A stretch of DNA of 64,000 nucleotides from Macquaria australasica. Taxonomy: Eukaryota > Chordata > Actinopteri > Centrarchiformes > Percichthyidae. A program made the position numbers and the translations under genes. Of this stretch, positions 46,311-59,460 are shown piece by piece; position 1 is the first letter of the stretch; every line of letters begins with the position of its first letter. Location of the stretch: positions 496,001-560,000 of the forward strand of contig SEMN01000171.1 in NCBI GenBank assembly GCA_005408345.1, read 5' to 3'. The notes below the pieces were generated by a model. That model was not told the origin of the DNA. It worked only from the letters and a program-made list of their open reading frames with translations, and did no database searches.

Positions 46311-47794
46311 GGGCTCAGAGCAAGATGTATTAATTTTATACAAAACATTTGTGTGTGCTTTGAACAACAGCAGAGGAAACTGCTGATGATAAATACTATA
46401 TATATAAATGCTTTGAATCCAGGGGGTGTTGTGACTGTGAGGTTGAAGGTGTTTCAATATGTGGGCAGTTTTTGGTCAAGGACATGGAGAGGTGTGTCTA
46501 GGGCTTTCTAAAACCATGGAGGACCAAAGAGCAAGTGTAAAACACAAGGTTGAAAGTTAAAATTAAAAAAACAAATAAATACATTCTGATTCTTTTAGCA
46601 ATTGTGTCTATACTTTGTTAAATCCAGGAATACATAATTACACTTTGGGCAAAGTTTATTCAAGGACTTATTTGATTTATAGTGTTGAAATATTATTCAG
46701 GTGAAAAGAAAAACTATGTGCTGAACTGTGAAATATCTGGAGAGAATGAAATACAGCATCAGCTACATACTACAGCCATGCTTTCTGTTAAAGAGAGCAT
46801 ATTGGTTTCTAGAAAACATGGTTATCTGAGGGGTTTAGAACCCTAGAAAGGGTTAGTGGCACTCAGCCCCAAGCCCCTTGGTTCCTACTCAAGATGTAAG
46901 TCTTAAAAAAAGGTCATTAAAAGAAAATGTCAGGTAATTTCCTAAAACAGCTGGGCACTGTAGTTTACAGCAAACGTTATTCAAACTGAAGCAAAAGGAC
47001 ATTTGTTGGGGACTATTTTCAGTTGTGAATTAATACACATTTGGTGCACTAGTGAGTATTTACAGCTGCAGGACACTGTATGTGCGACTGACTCAAAATA
47101 AACTACAGTGCTCACGTTAATCGTAATGAAGGAACATGTCACCCCATGAAACAGTGTGGCTCAGTTGGATCCACACTATGGCACAGAGGAATAAACTATA
47201 TCAGGCTTTAGCTAAACAAAAACATAACAAAAAGAGAAAAATCTATATATTATGTAATTTCAGATAATATTTGGTTGTTAAGGGGAGGGTTAGGGTTAAA
47301 CAATCAAGGACAAACAAAGTAAACGGGGTCGGCACCAAGGTTGACAAATCACATGTCAAGGGCTAGTGTCGTCAGACTACACCAGAGGATACTATTGACA
47401 GGAACTGTTTGTATTGGTCAACAGTTTTCACAGATGTGGCCTCGACCAAACCACGGAAACCCCAAATGACCATCTGAAGCTGATCTGTGGCCAAAAGGGG
47501 TCAATAACTTCTGTTGCACCTGCATATTCTCCCCACATCATTCCATCTCTTCATGCATTTAATGGCCTCTCCAACTCTCAGTAACTATGTCTTTATTTTC
47601 ATGCTGTCTGCTCATGTGTTGAATGTGCTTGTATATTTTTGTCTTTGTTTTGTTGCATGTGTGCACGCAGCCTGCGTTAATGTCTGCACAACCTGCTTTA
47701 AATGTGTGATGTACTGTAGTTTTTGTTTGTGATGTACGTGTGTTTTAGTATTTGAACTTGCTAAGTGATGTGCCATAAACGGGTGTGTGTTGAG
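46311..47794. other. intergenic, nothing recognised
   Basis: AT-rich. A stretch near 46800-46870 with short inverted motifs (GGTTTAGAACCC) may be an old repeat. No gene is seen. Confidence 0.5.
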
Positions 47795-48010
47795 GAGCCG
47801 GGGTGTTCAGAGTACCTGGGGTTACCAAGGTTACCAAATTGAATCGTCCCCTCAGACATGGCTGATCTACATAATTTGCTGGTATCATTCACAGCGTCTC
47901 ACGGCCCGGGTGATGAATGGCACCCGCAGAAGATAATATTTCTGCTTGGATGTAATAAATCTTATGTAAAGTGCTCCACCGCTTATATAGCAATGGCAGA
48001 GATGTGGTAT
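47795..48010. promoter_or_regulatory. candidate conserved non-coding element (47.9 kb)
   Basis: Complex stretch with GGGGTTACCAAGGTTACC, CTACATAATTTGCTGG, GGGTGATGAATGG, AGATAATATTTC and GTAATAAATC. Non-repetitive. A 94-residue frame (47858-48142) crosses it without any recognisable domain. Conservation is untested. Confidence 0.37.
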
Positions 48011-49434
48011 AAAAAAGACACACTCCTTCTTTTTTACTCCCTCCATTTCTCTTTTCTTATGTCTTTCTACTCATTCTCTCCCACGAACAACAGGAAGTCT
48101 GACTTGTATCTCCAAAAATTGAGTTATTATCTGCAATATTAGTCACTGCAATCATGTTCATGTATGAGAAATTTCACTTAAGTTATGTTTCTTTGTATAC
48201 AATAGATATATAGATCTCCTCTGAGACATCTTCCCTCTGCTGCTCCCGTACCTGTTGTATTGATCGCAGCCCCAGCAATCCCCTCACAGACAGCCCGCAG
48301 TGTCCTGCTATTACTAAACCAGCCCCTGGGTCATGAACTCATGACCTCCTGCTGCTCAGCGCCGCTCAGTGAGGGGGCCATGACCCCCACAAGGGGCTGG
48401 GAGGCCAGGGACACTCTGGATAGCTATTCGTGTTATTCATAGATCCCCAGTCATCATGTTTTTGCATGTGTTTATCATGCATTAACACTCACTAAAAACA
48501 CAATAAAAACTGAGAACAGATTTGTGATAGAGATCCAGATTAAGCTACATTCTTATTGGTACAACAAAGCTTGCAGCAAAGAGAAATAGTGGAGTGGTTT
48601 GTATAGATATAGACTTCTGAAGAGTTAGTTTGTCTGTGTAGAAATGTGCATTTGCAAATTAAATGCAAACTGTGTGCGTTGCTTGTAGTTTAATTTGATA
48701 TATGATAACACTGCTCTAAAAGTCAAAGTCAGAAAATGTCTATTTATTCCAAAGGTTACTAATCACAATTGTTTACTAATTAAGTTTTTCGATCTCCTTC
48801 CTCTTATTATGCTGCTTTTTAATAAGCTGAGAGTCAGGTGTACTTGACAGTAATGAATGACTGATTTTAGCTGATCGTTATTGCTGCCCTCCTCTTGCCT
48901 GCGATGCACTATGTGTGTGTGTGGGTGTGTGGGTGCAGTGGCAGCCTAATAAAAGGGATAATTGTTCCATCTTTGCTTGCAGACACATAAAGCAGTGTGT
49001 ATTGACTGCTTGACAGGCTGTGATTCCAGTAAAGCTAATGGCTTTCTCAATTCTCCTGCTCCATCCATCAGGCCCCGAGAGCACCCCGTCATGTTTTCAA
49101 TTAATGAAGAGAAAACCATAAAAAGTTAAAAGGCAGTGTGACACACTGGACGACAGCGTGTACACACACTCAGGCAAGGGCACACACACACACAAAATTT
49201 GTAATCACCATTATGAAATATACACACATGCACACACAAACGCACAGAGTTGCAGTTTGAAAAAAACAAAAACTTGAGACTTGAAAGCTCTCACAGCTTT
49301 TTCTTTTTTTTACCATGACACACACAGACAGCAAAACAATCCTATTGGTTGTTTGCTGTGGGTTTGAAGCTCGCCTGTGACTCAACTTCACACCCTCAGC
49401 TTGTAATCATAATGTATATGTATTCTGGTGGTGG
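48011..49434. other. intergenic, nothing recognised
   Basis: 48230-48430 is GC-richer and may hold a further element. Short CA/GT runs occur near 48910 and 49180-49240. No gene is seen. Confidence 0.5.
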
Positions 49435-49665
49435 GCCTGTTTAGTTTGGGTGCAGCTTGCTGGCTTTATGTAGGAGATAAAGGGAAACTTCCGATCTGCC
49501 TGGGTGAGCGATAGTAAAGCCCTCCAATTCAGGCAGGAAATTATGGAGTAAGTGGCTTGGTGGCTGATAGTCAAATGAAGCCAGGGCAGCTGGATGCCTG
49601 CTCTAATTAACCGGCTGGCAGGTTTCAGCGATATCAGGAATCCTACCGGCTAACCTGATGACAAG
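49435..49665. promoter_or_regulatory. candidate non-coding regulatory element (49.5 kb)
   Basis: GGCTTTATGTAGGAGATAAA, TCCAATTCAGGC, GAAATTATGGAG and GCTCTAATTAACCGGC in a complex non-repetitive stretch. Weak candidate. Confidence 0.33.
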
Positions 49666-51040
49666 ACCAGGGTGCGCACAGGGGTACAAACAGGCACATG
49701 TCTGGAAATATGCAGGATAATGCACACAAATACAGACACACGCTCACAGACATGCACACAAGTCCACACAAATGATTATCTCAAATTTAGCTCTCTCAGT
49801 ATATACTTTGCTAAATCAATATATTTCAGACCTTTGACCGTGCATCATTTGTGTGCTAAAGAATAACTTGAATGTGCTCGGATTAATTCGCAGTATGTAA
49901 AGACCAACGATGTTTCCCTACCAAATGAGCAATGCTCCAGTTATATTCGTCCTCATAATCACTTTCCAAATAAGATCAGAAAAACAAGCAGAAAACATAA
50001 ACTTAGCATTTTGTTCTCAAACGCAGTCGGCAGAAGAAGCCATTTTCTATAAACAATTCCCCCTGGTGCCTAATGACGGCTCATGTCTGAAGATCAGCAA
50101 TCTAACGATCACATCATCAGACGCCTTACAGAATTAATTTTAAATGATTGACAGTCTTTTATATGCATATCACTAATCTCTGTAATTCTCCATTACATTA
50201 TTAGACGGAAATAGGGAAAGAAAATGGGGGAAATCACAGTTAGCAGAACAATCAGCTGAGAAAAAAAACAACTAATGCAAAATGTGTAGAATTCACTGAT
50301 CAACTATAAATAAAAACTGTAGTGTGGTTAAGGGACCTACTGCAATATCTAAGCACTCAGGTCAATTCAGAGTATATAGTTGGGGAAAAAAGAGACTATA
50401 AAAACTGTTGGAGAAGGTTTATATGGACCTGCAAGGGAGAGATTTATGCCTCTTCTTGTGTTTAATTTGCTGGTCTAAATCACCAGTGATGTGATGTGTA
50501 AGTAAGCTAAAAAATTAATGTCACAGTGACAAGAGTGCCTGCTGGGAAATGTTCAACATGACCGCCATATTCCTGAAGTCTGCTGGCCGTGTTTACTCCA
50601 CATCGGCATATAAAACATTCATCTCCGCTGCTGGTTTCGCTGAAATTAATCAGGAGAAATACTTACAAAGGAGACTCGGTATGCTGTAAGCACGTCATTT
50701 ACTGAAAGGGAATATAGACTTATCTTGCATGTTTGACATTCTCCTGCTACTAGAGGCTTCCACTGTATGAGTACTTTTGACTTGCTGCAATGGGAGTTCA
50801 CACCCTAGGCCCTTCTGTTTCCTGACCAGTAATAAGTTTAATAAGATGAAGATTTAAAGCGGGGGAAAGAGAAGTTAACTTGGTGAGAATGACTCGATAG
50901 AAATCACATGAGCGTCTTGTGCTGCGCCTGAACGCCTCTTCACTTTAACCAAACAGAGCTGAAGGTGAGAGAGCTACTGGAGGATAGATGAAGACGGCGT
51001 AATCATGCGTGGGAGTGAGATGTAACCAATGCTTGTCAAT
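49666..51040. other. intergenic, nothing recognised
   Basis: AT-rich; small frames without domains. No gene is seen. Confidence 0.55.
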
Positions 51041-52244
51041 CATCATCAAGCGCCCTTCTTGATGCTTGCAGTTTGACTTTCCAAAGCGTACAGGATAAGT
51101 TCCAACTCGGCACACTAGAGGCTTTTTTGAATTTGATGTAGTTATTTTTCACTTTGTTGGTGCATGTTGAATGTGACACATACCTTATTCTGTCTCACTA
51201 ACACACATGCATTTTCACGGCAATGTTTTTCAGAGGGGAGAAAAGGAGGAATGGCAGCTGAGGATAAATGCATTTTTCATTATTATAGATTCTCTCCACT
51301 TCTCTACGCTGGCAGTGAGAGCAACCTCTGCTTAAACATCTCTTCTCTGCCCCTCGGCGCTTCGTCGCGTTTTGGACGCCGGCCAAGCAAAAAGTAATTT
51401 AAACATTACAGGAAATTAAATCTCACATTTCCAATTTTTCCCCTAAAGTTTAAGTACAATGAAAATGTCATCCATGAATTATGGAATCAATCTGAATTCC
51501 TCCTCCAAACTTTAAACTGTAAATGTAAATGTCCTTGACAACAAGGTGGGCACTTGGAGGCTCCGCCGATCCCTCCCTCTGATGTGTTGCTACAGCCAAT
51601 CAGAAGCAGATAAACAAGAGTAGATGATAAAACCATTTTGCTGGGCTGTGTTACTCTGCTTGAAAAATGAAAAAGGAACAGATGAAAGTGAGATGCAGTG
51701 ATCACTATCGGCCACGTTTTTTCATCTGATTTGTATTTTTCTTGCAATGGTGAGAATCCTGTACTTTAACTTATGGTTTAATGTATATTTTCAGGGCAAA
51801 CTGTTGCATCTCTTACAAAGACCTCATCTGTTCAACATCATCTGTCACAGTATCTAATGTTATATCTTATATTAAGACATTATACCAGTCTCCAGTGTTC
51901 AGAGTTATCCTAAGATCACCTGTTAAAACATGTCTTTGTGATATTTCATTCTCTAAGCACAGCATTACTGCAAAGATAATACATCCACTTGATATGTCTC
52001 ACACCCAGACCAAATTATATTTACTGCTAAATCACATTTCTGATGGCTCCGCGTTATTAGAAAATTGCATGTTGTGCGTTTGATTTATGTCCCAGCATAT
52101 CTAGAGAAAAAAAAAACAAGCAAAAAAAAAAAACACATCCACCCTCCCACGCTTGCAGGTGAGATGAGTTCCTGCAGATTGCTGTTAGTGTCATCCTCCG
52201 GGCTAAGTGTTGTATATTAAAGAGACATCGCAGTAGATTGTCAC
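51041..52244. other. intergenic, nothing recognised
   Basis: Two A-rich runs at 52108-52133. 51390-51540 has several AT-rich homeodomain-like cores. No gene is seen. Confidence 0.5.
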
Positions 52245-52500
52245 CCTGGCGCCCCACCACCTAGCAATGGGCCATCTTTAATTATGGTCCAACGGAGGTG
52301 AATGCATCAGAAAAGGCCTGACAGAGCTCCCAGTGTGTAGATTATTTTAATTTGCGCCCCGCCCCTAGGTGAGCGATGCGGCCGGCCTTGACCCTCCTCT
52401 GACTGCATGGATTAATGCCTGGTAATGACTGCTGAGGCTATCATTGCGGCGGGCATCATTAATTATCCTTATTGATTGTTGCTCTCAAAGATAAAGCGTT
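52245..52500. promoter_or_regulatory. candidate conserved non-coding element (52.3 kb)
   Basis: CATCTTTAATTATGG, TTATTTTAATTTGCGCC, a CpG-rich patch (52355-52388), a bicoid-class GGATTA (52409), TGGTAATGAC, CATTAATTATCC (TAATTA at 52460) and Pbx-like TGATTG (52473). Dense motifs, non-repetitive, non-coding. Conservation is untested. Confidence 0.45.
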
Positions 52501-53353
52501 CTGCTGACTGGAAAATACCCTCCATGCGCAAGGTCAAGGTAAAACAAAAAAAAAGAAAAAAAAAGAGGAACTTAAATAATCGCACAGGGGCCACCACACC
52601 TACAATAGAAGATGAATATGGCTGCCACCCACTACACTCCATACTGCTAACGTCTCACTCTCTCCGTCCTGTCCTTCACTTCTGTCCCCGTCTCCTCCTC
52701 TCTCCCTCAATCTGTCTGTCTCACCGTTTCCTGCCGTCCTGTCATTTTCTCCCAACAGGGACTGTAAGAGAGTCCAACAGGAAACCTAAGCAGGTTACGT
52801 TAGGTCTACACTGAGAGAAGATTTTGTGCGCACAAGACTGATGATATGACGGAAAAAATTGTGAGAAACGAGGGAGTGTAAGTGAAGGAAGATGCTGAGA
52901 GAAAGAGAGAGAGAGAGAGGAAATGGTTGGAGGACGGCAGGAAAGAAGCGACAGGGAGCAAAGGGAGACGGCAGTGAGGTAGGCTGGCAGGCAGCTGTAG
53001 TGCTCAGGCAGATTAAGTTTCCGCGGCTGCCATAATGGAGGAGACAGCAGGAAGTCAGGGTTTTATATTTACACTACTCTACATCACCCTGCCCTCATAT
53101 ACAAGGAAACAGGCGCACACACACCCTTGTTACCAATATTCCACTCTCCATCCCAGCATAGTGTCCGCTTTGAGTGTAGGGTAAGAAATCACACAAAACC
53201 TACGAATGCCGTTGACATATCCCAACCCTATCATGCGGTCAATATTAGACAAAACCCTGAATAATGGTCAATGACAATGTTTTTTAGTGTCCAAAGCCAG
53301 TGTTTTTAAAATCCTCACTTTCTACAATTTCTGCACAAGGAAACTATGGGATC
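52501..53353. other. intergenic, nothing recognised
   Basis: A-rich at 52540-52575, C/T-rich at 52660-52730, GA-rich at 52880-52930. No gene is seen. Confidence 0.55.
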
Positions 53354-53475
53354 ATTAAAGGAATAGTTTGACATTTTGGGGAATGCATGCTTTTGCGCAG
53401 AGAGTTAGATGAGAAAATCGATACCACTGTCATGTCTGTACAGTAAATATGAAATACTGCAAGCAGCCGGTTAGA
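53354..53475. mobile_element. palindromic fold-back element, copy D (left end only)
   Basis: TTAAAGGAATAGTTTGACAT, TTTTGGGGAATGC, GAGTTAGATGAGAAAATCGA, TACCACTGTCATGTCTGTAC and AGCAGCCGGTTAGATTACC match the left arm of copies A and C. The rest of the element is absent. Confidence 0.82.
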
Positions 53476-54214
53476 TTACCTTCATATTCACAGTTTAAGT
53501 ATATTTATTTTGGGTCATTTGACAGTATGAGATTGGGCTCGTTTTAAGCCAACCACCTTCACGAGATGCCTGGTGTGTGTGTGTATCCGCATGTATGTGT
53601 CTGCATGTGTCTCCACTTTCAGACTCAAACAGGCTGATCCAGCAGACGGGAAGTGAGTGTGACAGAAATGTATTCTCCTTTCAAACGCTGGTTGGAGAGG
53701 CTGCCGTAGCACCTCTCCAGTCCTCTCTCTTCTCTGCCTTCTCTAAGCCTGTGATTGGCATGTCTTCATATGTGGATCCTGTTCTTCCTGCGACTCGCTC
53801 CTTTGTACAACTAGCCAGTGTCAAACAACAAATAAGTAAAAAAATAAATCCATCCCAAAGCTGGGGACAGCAAAAGAGAGAGCCGCGCTAAAGAGGCAGA
53901 ATATGCACACGCTCATTTATAAAGGTTGACGTTGTCCACCAAAAGAACATCCAGGTTTTCATGTTCTTAAAATTGATATGAAGGATACATTTAGGCACAC
54001 ACACTGCTGGGTTTGGTGGTCTTGATCCATAAATGTACTTTGTCTGGGTTTCATGAGGCGATAGAGACGCAGGCGGTGGAGGTAGGGCAAGATGAAGGAG
54101 TAGTCTGTCTTTTTTTGTTAGTACCTGTTTGAAGTGTATCAGAAGGAGCTTTCCAAGGTCTGGAAATTCATTACTGGACAGGAGCTTTGAAAGTGGTCTG
54201 TTGGATGTATATGG

Positions 54215-54220
<6 letters not shown>
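53476..54220. other. intergenic, nothing recognised
   Basis: Short GT run near 53573. No gene is seen. Confidence 0.55.

Positions 54221-54265
<45 letters not shown>
54221..54265. repeat. (GT)n microsatellite
   Basis: GT run of 45 bp. Confidence 0.97.
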
Positions 54266-54266
<1 letters not shown>

Positions 54267-54603
54267 AAGCCTGCAGCCCATTGTATTCAGAGTGGAATTG
54301 CTAAGCAGTAGCCTGAGGCCATGAGAAGGCAGCTATGGCCAGGTATGGCTAGCTATTACTGCAGGGCATCAGACTCCATCAGACTCTCTGGAGAAAAGAT
54401 CATACGGGCCATACACACCCATATAGGTAGTGTGTGTCTATTTGGGGGTGTGTGCGTGCACTTGTGCGACAAAGATAGACAGAAGAACCACACAATCAAT
54501 GTCTACATCGTAAAGCTTTTATAGGATCCGGAGCATTTGAAGTTGGATTGTGATCTTATTCAGAGTTAAAATGATTTGTTTGATCCGGATCAAATGACCC
54601 TGC

Positions 54604-54605
<2 letters not shown>

Positions 54606-54640
<35 letters not shown>

Positions 54641-54642
54641 GT
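54606..54642. repeat. (GT)n microsatellite
   Basis: GT run with one GC interruption near its end. Confidence 0.95.
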
Positions 54643-55719
54643 ATGTATGCAAGCATATGAAACAGAGGCGGAAAGAAGACCGAGAAAGAGAAGTCAGACT
54701 GTGTTGCTGTACAACTGTCTGCAAATCAATACATGACCACAACACTGACAGGAGAACCCAATCAGAGGCCAAAGGCTGGAGGTACGGCCTCAACACTTAT
54801 ATTAGATACACACACGTTTACATCGAGATGTACCGTAAACTGCTGTGGTGGTCTTCTCTTCTCATAACTTTGATCAAACATTAGATTGCTGCTGAAAGTG
54901 GCTTTTAGTTTTCATCAGGATCCCAGATCCCGGCTGGCCTGGGAGAAAAAGTCACCATCCTTGGTTTTGCTACATGCAATCTTGGTTATGTGCAAGTGGT
55001 GTAACAACTGCAAATCCTGCATTATACAGGATGTGTATGATTCTTGCTTTAGTTGCTAACTGCAATGTAATATAATGTGCTAATTTTATATGCAACAGAT
55101 AAGACAAGACAATCATATTACACCTAAGTTTTTGATGATATGATAGGAATTTTGCGCAGTATGTAAAACTAATTTGACCTATAAAATGTTTTGGATTCAC
55201 ACGTGGGTGGATGTGATGTGTTGTGTGAGCACACACATGTATGATAAACACACACACATGCAAAACAATTTAAGGGGTGTAGGGGGGGGGCTGGGGTATC
55301 GTAGCATGATGCCCATCTATCTTTCTGACATCTCCTAACCCAATCCCACTGGGGCTAACTGAATTCAATCCTCAACATTAGATAAGCACATACCCCCTCC
55401 CCTCTACACGTGTGTGTATGTGTGTATGTGTGTGTGTGTCTATGAACATATCACACACATAGCAGCAGGTTTAGATTGTTTCTGCAGTCAAGTGTTAGTG
55501 TGCAGGTCACATAGCAAGAGGAGGAATGAGGCAGAAATCAGGAGAAAAAAAGCCAACAGGCCCAGCAGACAAAGAGAGACCCTGGCAGAGACAGAGGGAG
55601 AGAAAGAGGTTTGACGTTGCTTGTCCGGTGGGAGTCCATCCTCTGTTTCTCCCCCCTCTATCTCCCTCACTCTCTACCCCCTGCCTTGTCCCCCCCCCCC
55701 CCCCCCCTCCAGTTCTCCC
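54643..55719. other. intergenic, nothing recognised
   Basis: GT-rich near 55408-55440; a C run of about 17 at 55690-55706. No gene is seen. Confidence 0.55.
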
Positions 55720-55930
55720 CTCTCAGCAGCTCTCTGCTGATTGTTTGGGCTTCTTGGTCCCTATCAGGCCCATCGCACTATGTTTCCATCAAAAGCAGCA
55801 TTTATCTTATCATTGCCTTGACAACTGCCTATTAGTCCAAAAGAGTCTGCGGGCTCTGTGTTCCCATGGCGATGACATGGTGACATTGCCAGGCAGCTCT
55901 GAACCGCCTGCCGAGATAGTGGACCCTCTT
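55720..55930. promoter_or_regulatory. candidate non-coding regulatory element (55.8 kb)
   Basis: TGATTGTTTGGG, GCATTTATCTTATCATTGCC and a partial X-box-like GTTCCCATGGCGATGAC (55860) in complex sequence. It lies inside the longest open frame of the window (55526-56272, 248 codons), which is low-complexity Pro/Leu/Ser/Cys and not gene-like. Weak candidate. Confidence 0.3.
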
Positions 55931-57609
55931 CCTCTCCTCCTCTCGTCCTGCTCTTCCCTCTGTCTTCCTCTTTGCCCATCACTTTGCCTCCCTTTTGCTC
56001 CTCCTTTGGCAGCAGCCCCCCATCCCCGGAGCTTACAACTCTTTGAGGGTGTGGGTACGAGTGTGCGTGTGCAAACACGCACGTCTATGCACGACAGATG
56101 GGAAACTCTCCTGCTCAGTGTGTCTTCCTGCATATGTGTCTGTTTGCCAGTCTGCATGTGTAGCGTGTTGTCCTACTGTCACCAAAGAGTGGAGAATAGA
56201 GGCTCCAGAAATGCTCAACAAGCACCTGGTGAAGACATCTTTGTGTTTTTCGTGTTCTGTATCTGTGTTTAGGGTGGTATATGACCTCATCAGTGAGGGT
56301 CTGGGGACTGTGAAACATCTGACAGAGGTTTAGACACTCTCTCTACTGGAAAATAGTCTCTGCAATCACAAAAAGATGAATCAAAAACAAAGACAAATGA
56401 TTAATGTGAGAAGTCATGCAGAGACTGCACTTTAAGCTGCATGACCCTGTCCTGGAGATGCCGGTGCTCCTGATGCTTATCATCTGTGGTAGCATGTGTA
56501 ATTCCTGGGAAAAACACAGCAATAACAATAACAACAACAACAGCAGTCTAAACAGCAGACCTGCAGGGAGATTCAAGGAGGAAAAAAAGACAAAATACAC
56601 ATAAATTTTAGAAGAAATATTAAGCAAGGACCTCAAGCCCCTGAATTTATCTCGCCTCATATTGCCTGCCAGAATTGTTCTAGGTTGAAGAATAGTGGTG
56701 ATCAGAGGCTAACTTGGTGAGTATTTTCATGTTAAGCACCGACACAGATGAGTAATGAGAAGGAGTACTATATATGATAGTGTTGGAACATGCATTGTGC
56801 TGACTAAATCCTGTTTCCTCACTCCTTTTTACTCTCTTCCTCTTGCTAGGGGTGTTATTATGAGCGGTTCACAGCAGTTTATGGGGTTAACATGCAGACA
56901 TGGGTCACCCTGTCTGCTGCTATTTCTGCACACTCACACACCATCATTTCTCATGAGAAGCAGTAATGCAGAAATGTTACATCGTGTAATCTGGTGTTTG
57001 ACTTCTTAAAAGTACAGGAGGGATGAAGACACATAGACACAGCGACGCACACACGCTTATGCAAACACTATAATTTCACCTCTTATCAGCATGTTATCCC
57101 GTGGTCGGTGATTCAGTGCATTAGCTGTGATCTGTGCTCTGTCTCTGTCCTCTCTCTTGCTGAATCTGGATGAGAGAGGAAGGGGTCTCCGAGGGCAGCT
57201 CAAAGGGGCCCAGCTCTAATAATAGAGTGTAAATCTCAGTCATTACTGCTCTGACAGGACACTGTGTCATCATTGTCTGGTGCACAAGTCCACTCGAGTG
57301 GAGAGGCTTCAAGTTAACTACTGTTTTTATTGTGGGCAGCCCAGAATCCCTTGTAGTTTGGTAAATGACAGAGTGTGAGGGGAGTTATGAGCACAGGTTG
57401 CTTGATTCAAGCTGCAACAACAGATATTATGATTTGATACTAAACTTTGACTTGCTGCCTATCGATCCAGACAACTACCATGAGACCAAAAACTTTTGCA
57501 CTCTTGAAAGATTTTTCTGGATACAAATGTCAAGCAGAGTTATCCCAACAAATCTGAAAACTACTGTTGCTACACCAGTACTTTATAAGACAGCTTTCCG
57601 CTGTTAAAA
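55931..57609. other. intergenic, nothing recognised
   Basis: C/T-rich at 55925-56010, then mixed sequence with an (AAC/AAT) run at 56520-56545. No gene is seen. Confidence 0.5.
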
Positions 57610-57870
57610 CAGCACACCAGTGGGGCTGACATTCCATATCCTGTTAAGCAGGAAATCATCATTGGTCTCAATAACGGCGGGCCATAAAATCACATTTCAG
57701 CATCCATCGATTTTTATTTCATAGTAAATTGTAGGTAACAAACCGCGGGGCTGCTGAGCGGTGCAGTGTAAATGCGCCTCTGATAAACAGTTAAAGAAGT
57801 TCATCCACTCTGCTGAACTGCGGCTTGGCGGCAGAAAAATCAACACTAATCTGATGAGAGGCAGCAAAAC
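57610..57870. promoter_or_regulatory. candidate non-coding regulatory element (57.7 kb)
   Basis: GGGCCATAAAATCAC (Hox/Cdx-like), CATCGATTTTTATTTC and CACTAATCTGATGAG in complex non-repetitive sequence. Weak candidate. Confidence 0.3.
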
Positions 57871-58892
57871 AAATTCTACTGTTGTGCTCTCAACACAGAA
57901 CTCAAGGGAGGGGAGAGGAGAGGAAAAATCCAGACAAGGGAGACGGGGAGAGGGGACATGTTAGGAAGAGCAGGTGAAAAAAGGCAAAGAGAGGAGAAAA
58001 ACTAAGATTAAGTGGAAAGGCAGTGGAAATTACATAAAGTAAGAAAGCTGTTTACAGGCAGGATGGGACAGAGGATATGCATAGGAAGAGGTAGGAAAGA
58101 AAAAAAGAGAAAACGGGCTTGAACAATAAAATTGATTAATATATTTTTTCTCTCCTAATGGCTTGGTTTGCTCTTTTCCTCCAATTTCAAAATTTTAAGT
58201 AGAATTTAAGTCTTTGAAAGTTGATATTTATACTCCACTGGCATGAACTCAAACAAATGGCTGCCTACAATGGAAAGGAAAGGTAGGAAATCAAACCAAA
58301 ATCTCATGGTTTGATTTGGAAATTGGATGGCAGTAAGTGCTGCTGTAATGGTTCGTAGACTATTGAATATGCAGGTCATGGGTAATGGGTTAAAACATGC
58401 AAAACACTATCCAGTATGTTCTTTTAACCCATTTCCTTAGCTCCCTACATTCCCCCTTATCTGTCTCTCTTTCCTCTTTGTCTTTTAGTCTCTCTCGTCT
58501 CTCTGCTCTTTTTTGGAGAAAAATGCCAGATCAACAGAAACGTCACATCCAGGATAAGGGGCTTACTTTTGTAGCTTCTAATTGAAGTGCCTTCCTACCT
58601 TAGTGTCTGACAGCTCCTTTTGACAAGTGATGTGTTTTTTGAAAGTGAATCAGCTTTCTTTGGCTCCGACTGCTATAGACAGCAGAGATCAGTGAGGGTC
58701 AAGCTGAATGCTGGGCTCTACACTGAGTTACTCCTGCCTCCTGCCATCACAAAGCTTGTCATTCATCTCATCGTTAATCCTGCCTTCTTCTTTCAGCGGA
58801 TACATTCTCTTCATGAGTTTTTTTTGGTCCCCTAAAGTACCAAACAAGCCAACCAGACATGCAGTTCACCAGCCCAGGTTGTTTAACAAATG
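57871..58892. other. intergenic, nothing recognised
   Basis: GA-rich at 57905-58110; C/T-rich at 58440-58510. No gene is seen. Confidence 0.55.
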
Positions 58893-59460
58893 TTTAAAGC
58901 TGCATTAATCAACATTTTTATAATAACAATGTATCAAATGACTGTGTAATGTGAGACGTGATGCTTGTAGTGACGAACCCGGAGAAAATTATCACCTGAC
59001 TCTGCAGTTCCCCTCAGCTCTACGTAGCGTTTTAGCATCTTTTAGCTCATTGTTTTGGTTTTATGGCCCGCAACTTTATTGTTTTGTTTTCACTCTCACT
59101 GTTCTCATAGACGTGAAAAAGGTCTAATAAACCTGCTGTATGCTACCTGCCCAGCACCAAACAGCAGACCCACAAAGTTACCGACTAGCTGGTGAACATA
59201 ATGTAGCATTAAGGAGCTAGCCTAAGCAGCAGGATATTTCTCTCAGGAGTTTGTTGAGGCCAAAACAGAGTTAAAAGTGAATATTGGACATCAGGTGGAC
59301 ATAAGCACAGCTCCAAATGTGTCTTTGAGACCTGTAAATAGGCAAATCTTTTCTAACATGTTCCCCACGATAACTTTATAAGGTGATTATACATCTTATG
59401 TTGTGTTTACAGCTTGTTTTTGCTGCCCCCACGTGGCCTAAAAAGAAATTATTACTGCTT
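58893..59460 (+). mobile_element. short interspersed element, longest copy (plus orientation)
   Basis: Starts TTTAAAGCTGCATTAATCAA. It continues with CTGCAGTTCCCCTCAGCTCT, TTTTAGCATCTTTTAGCTCA, CGACTAGCTGGTGAACATAA, GACCTGTAAATAGGC and CAGCTTGTTTTTGCTGCCCC, ending near GTGGCCTAAAAAG. Matches the reverse complement of 34231-34718 and, in its last third, 18301-18470. No open frame. Confidence 0.8.

Noticed and set aside
47281..47300. Telomere-like TTAGGG motifs
   Set aside because: Only one or two units; not an interstitial telomeric repeat.
55526..56272. Longest open frame in the window (248 codons, + strand)
   Set aside because: It consists of low-complexity C/T-rich sequence (Pro, Leu, Ser, Cys), crosses a C homopolymer, lacks any domain I know, and several other frames are also open over the same bases.
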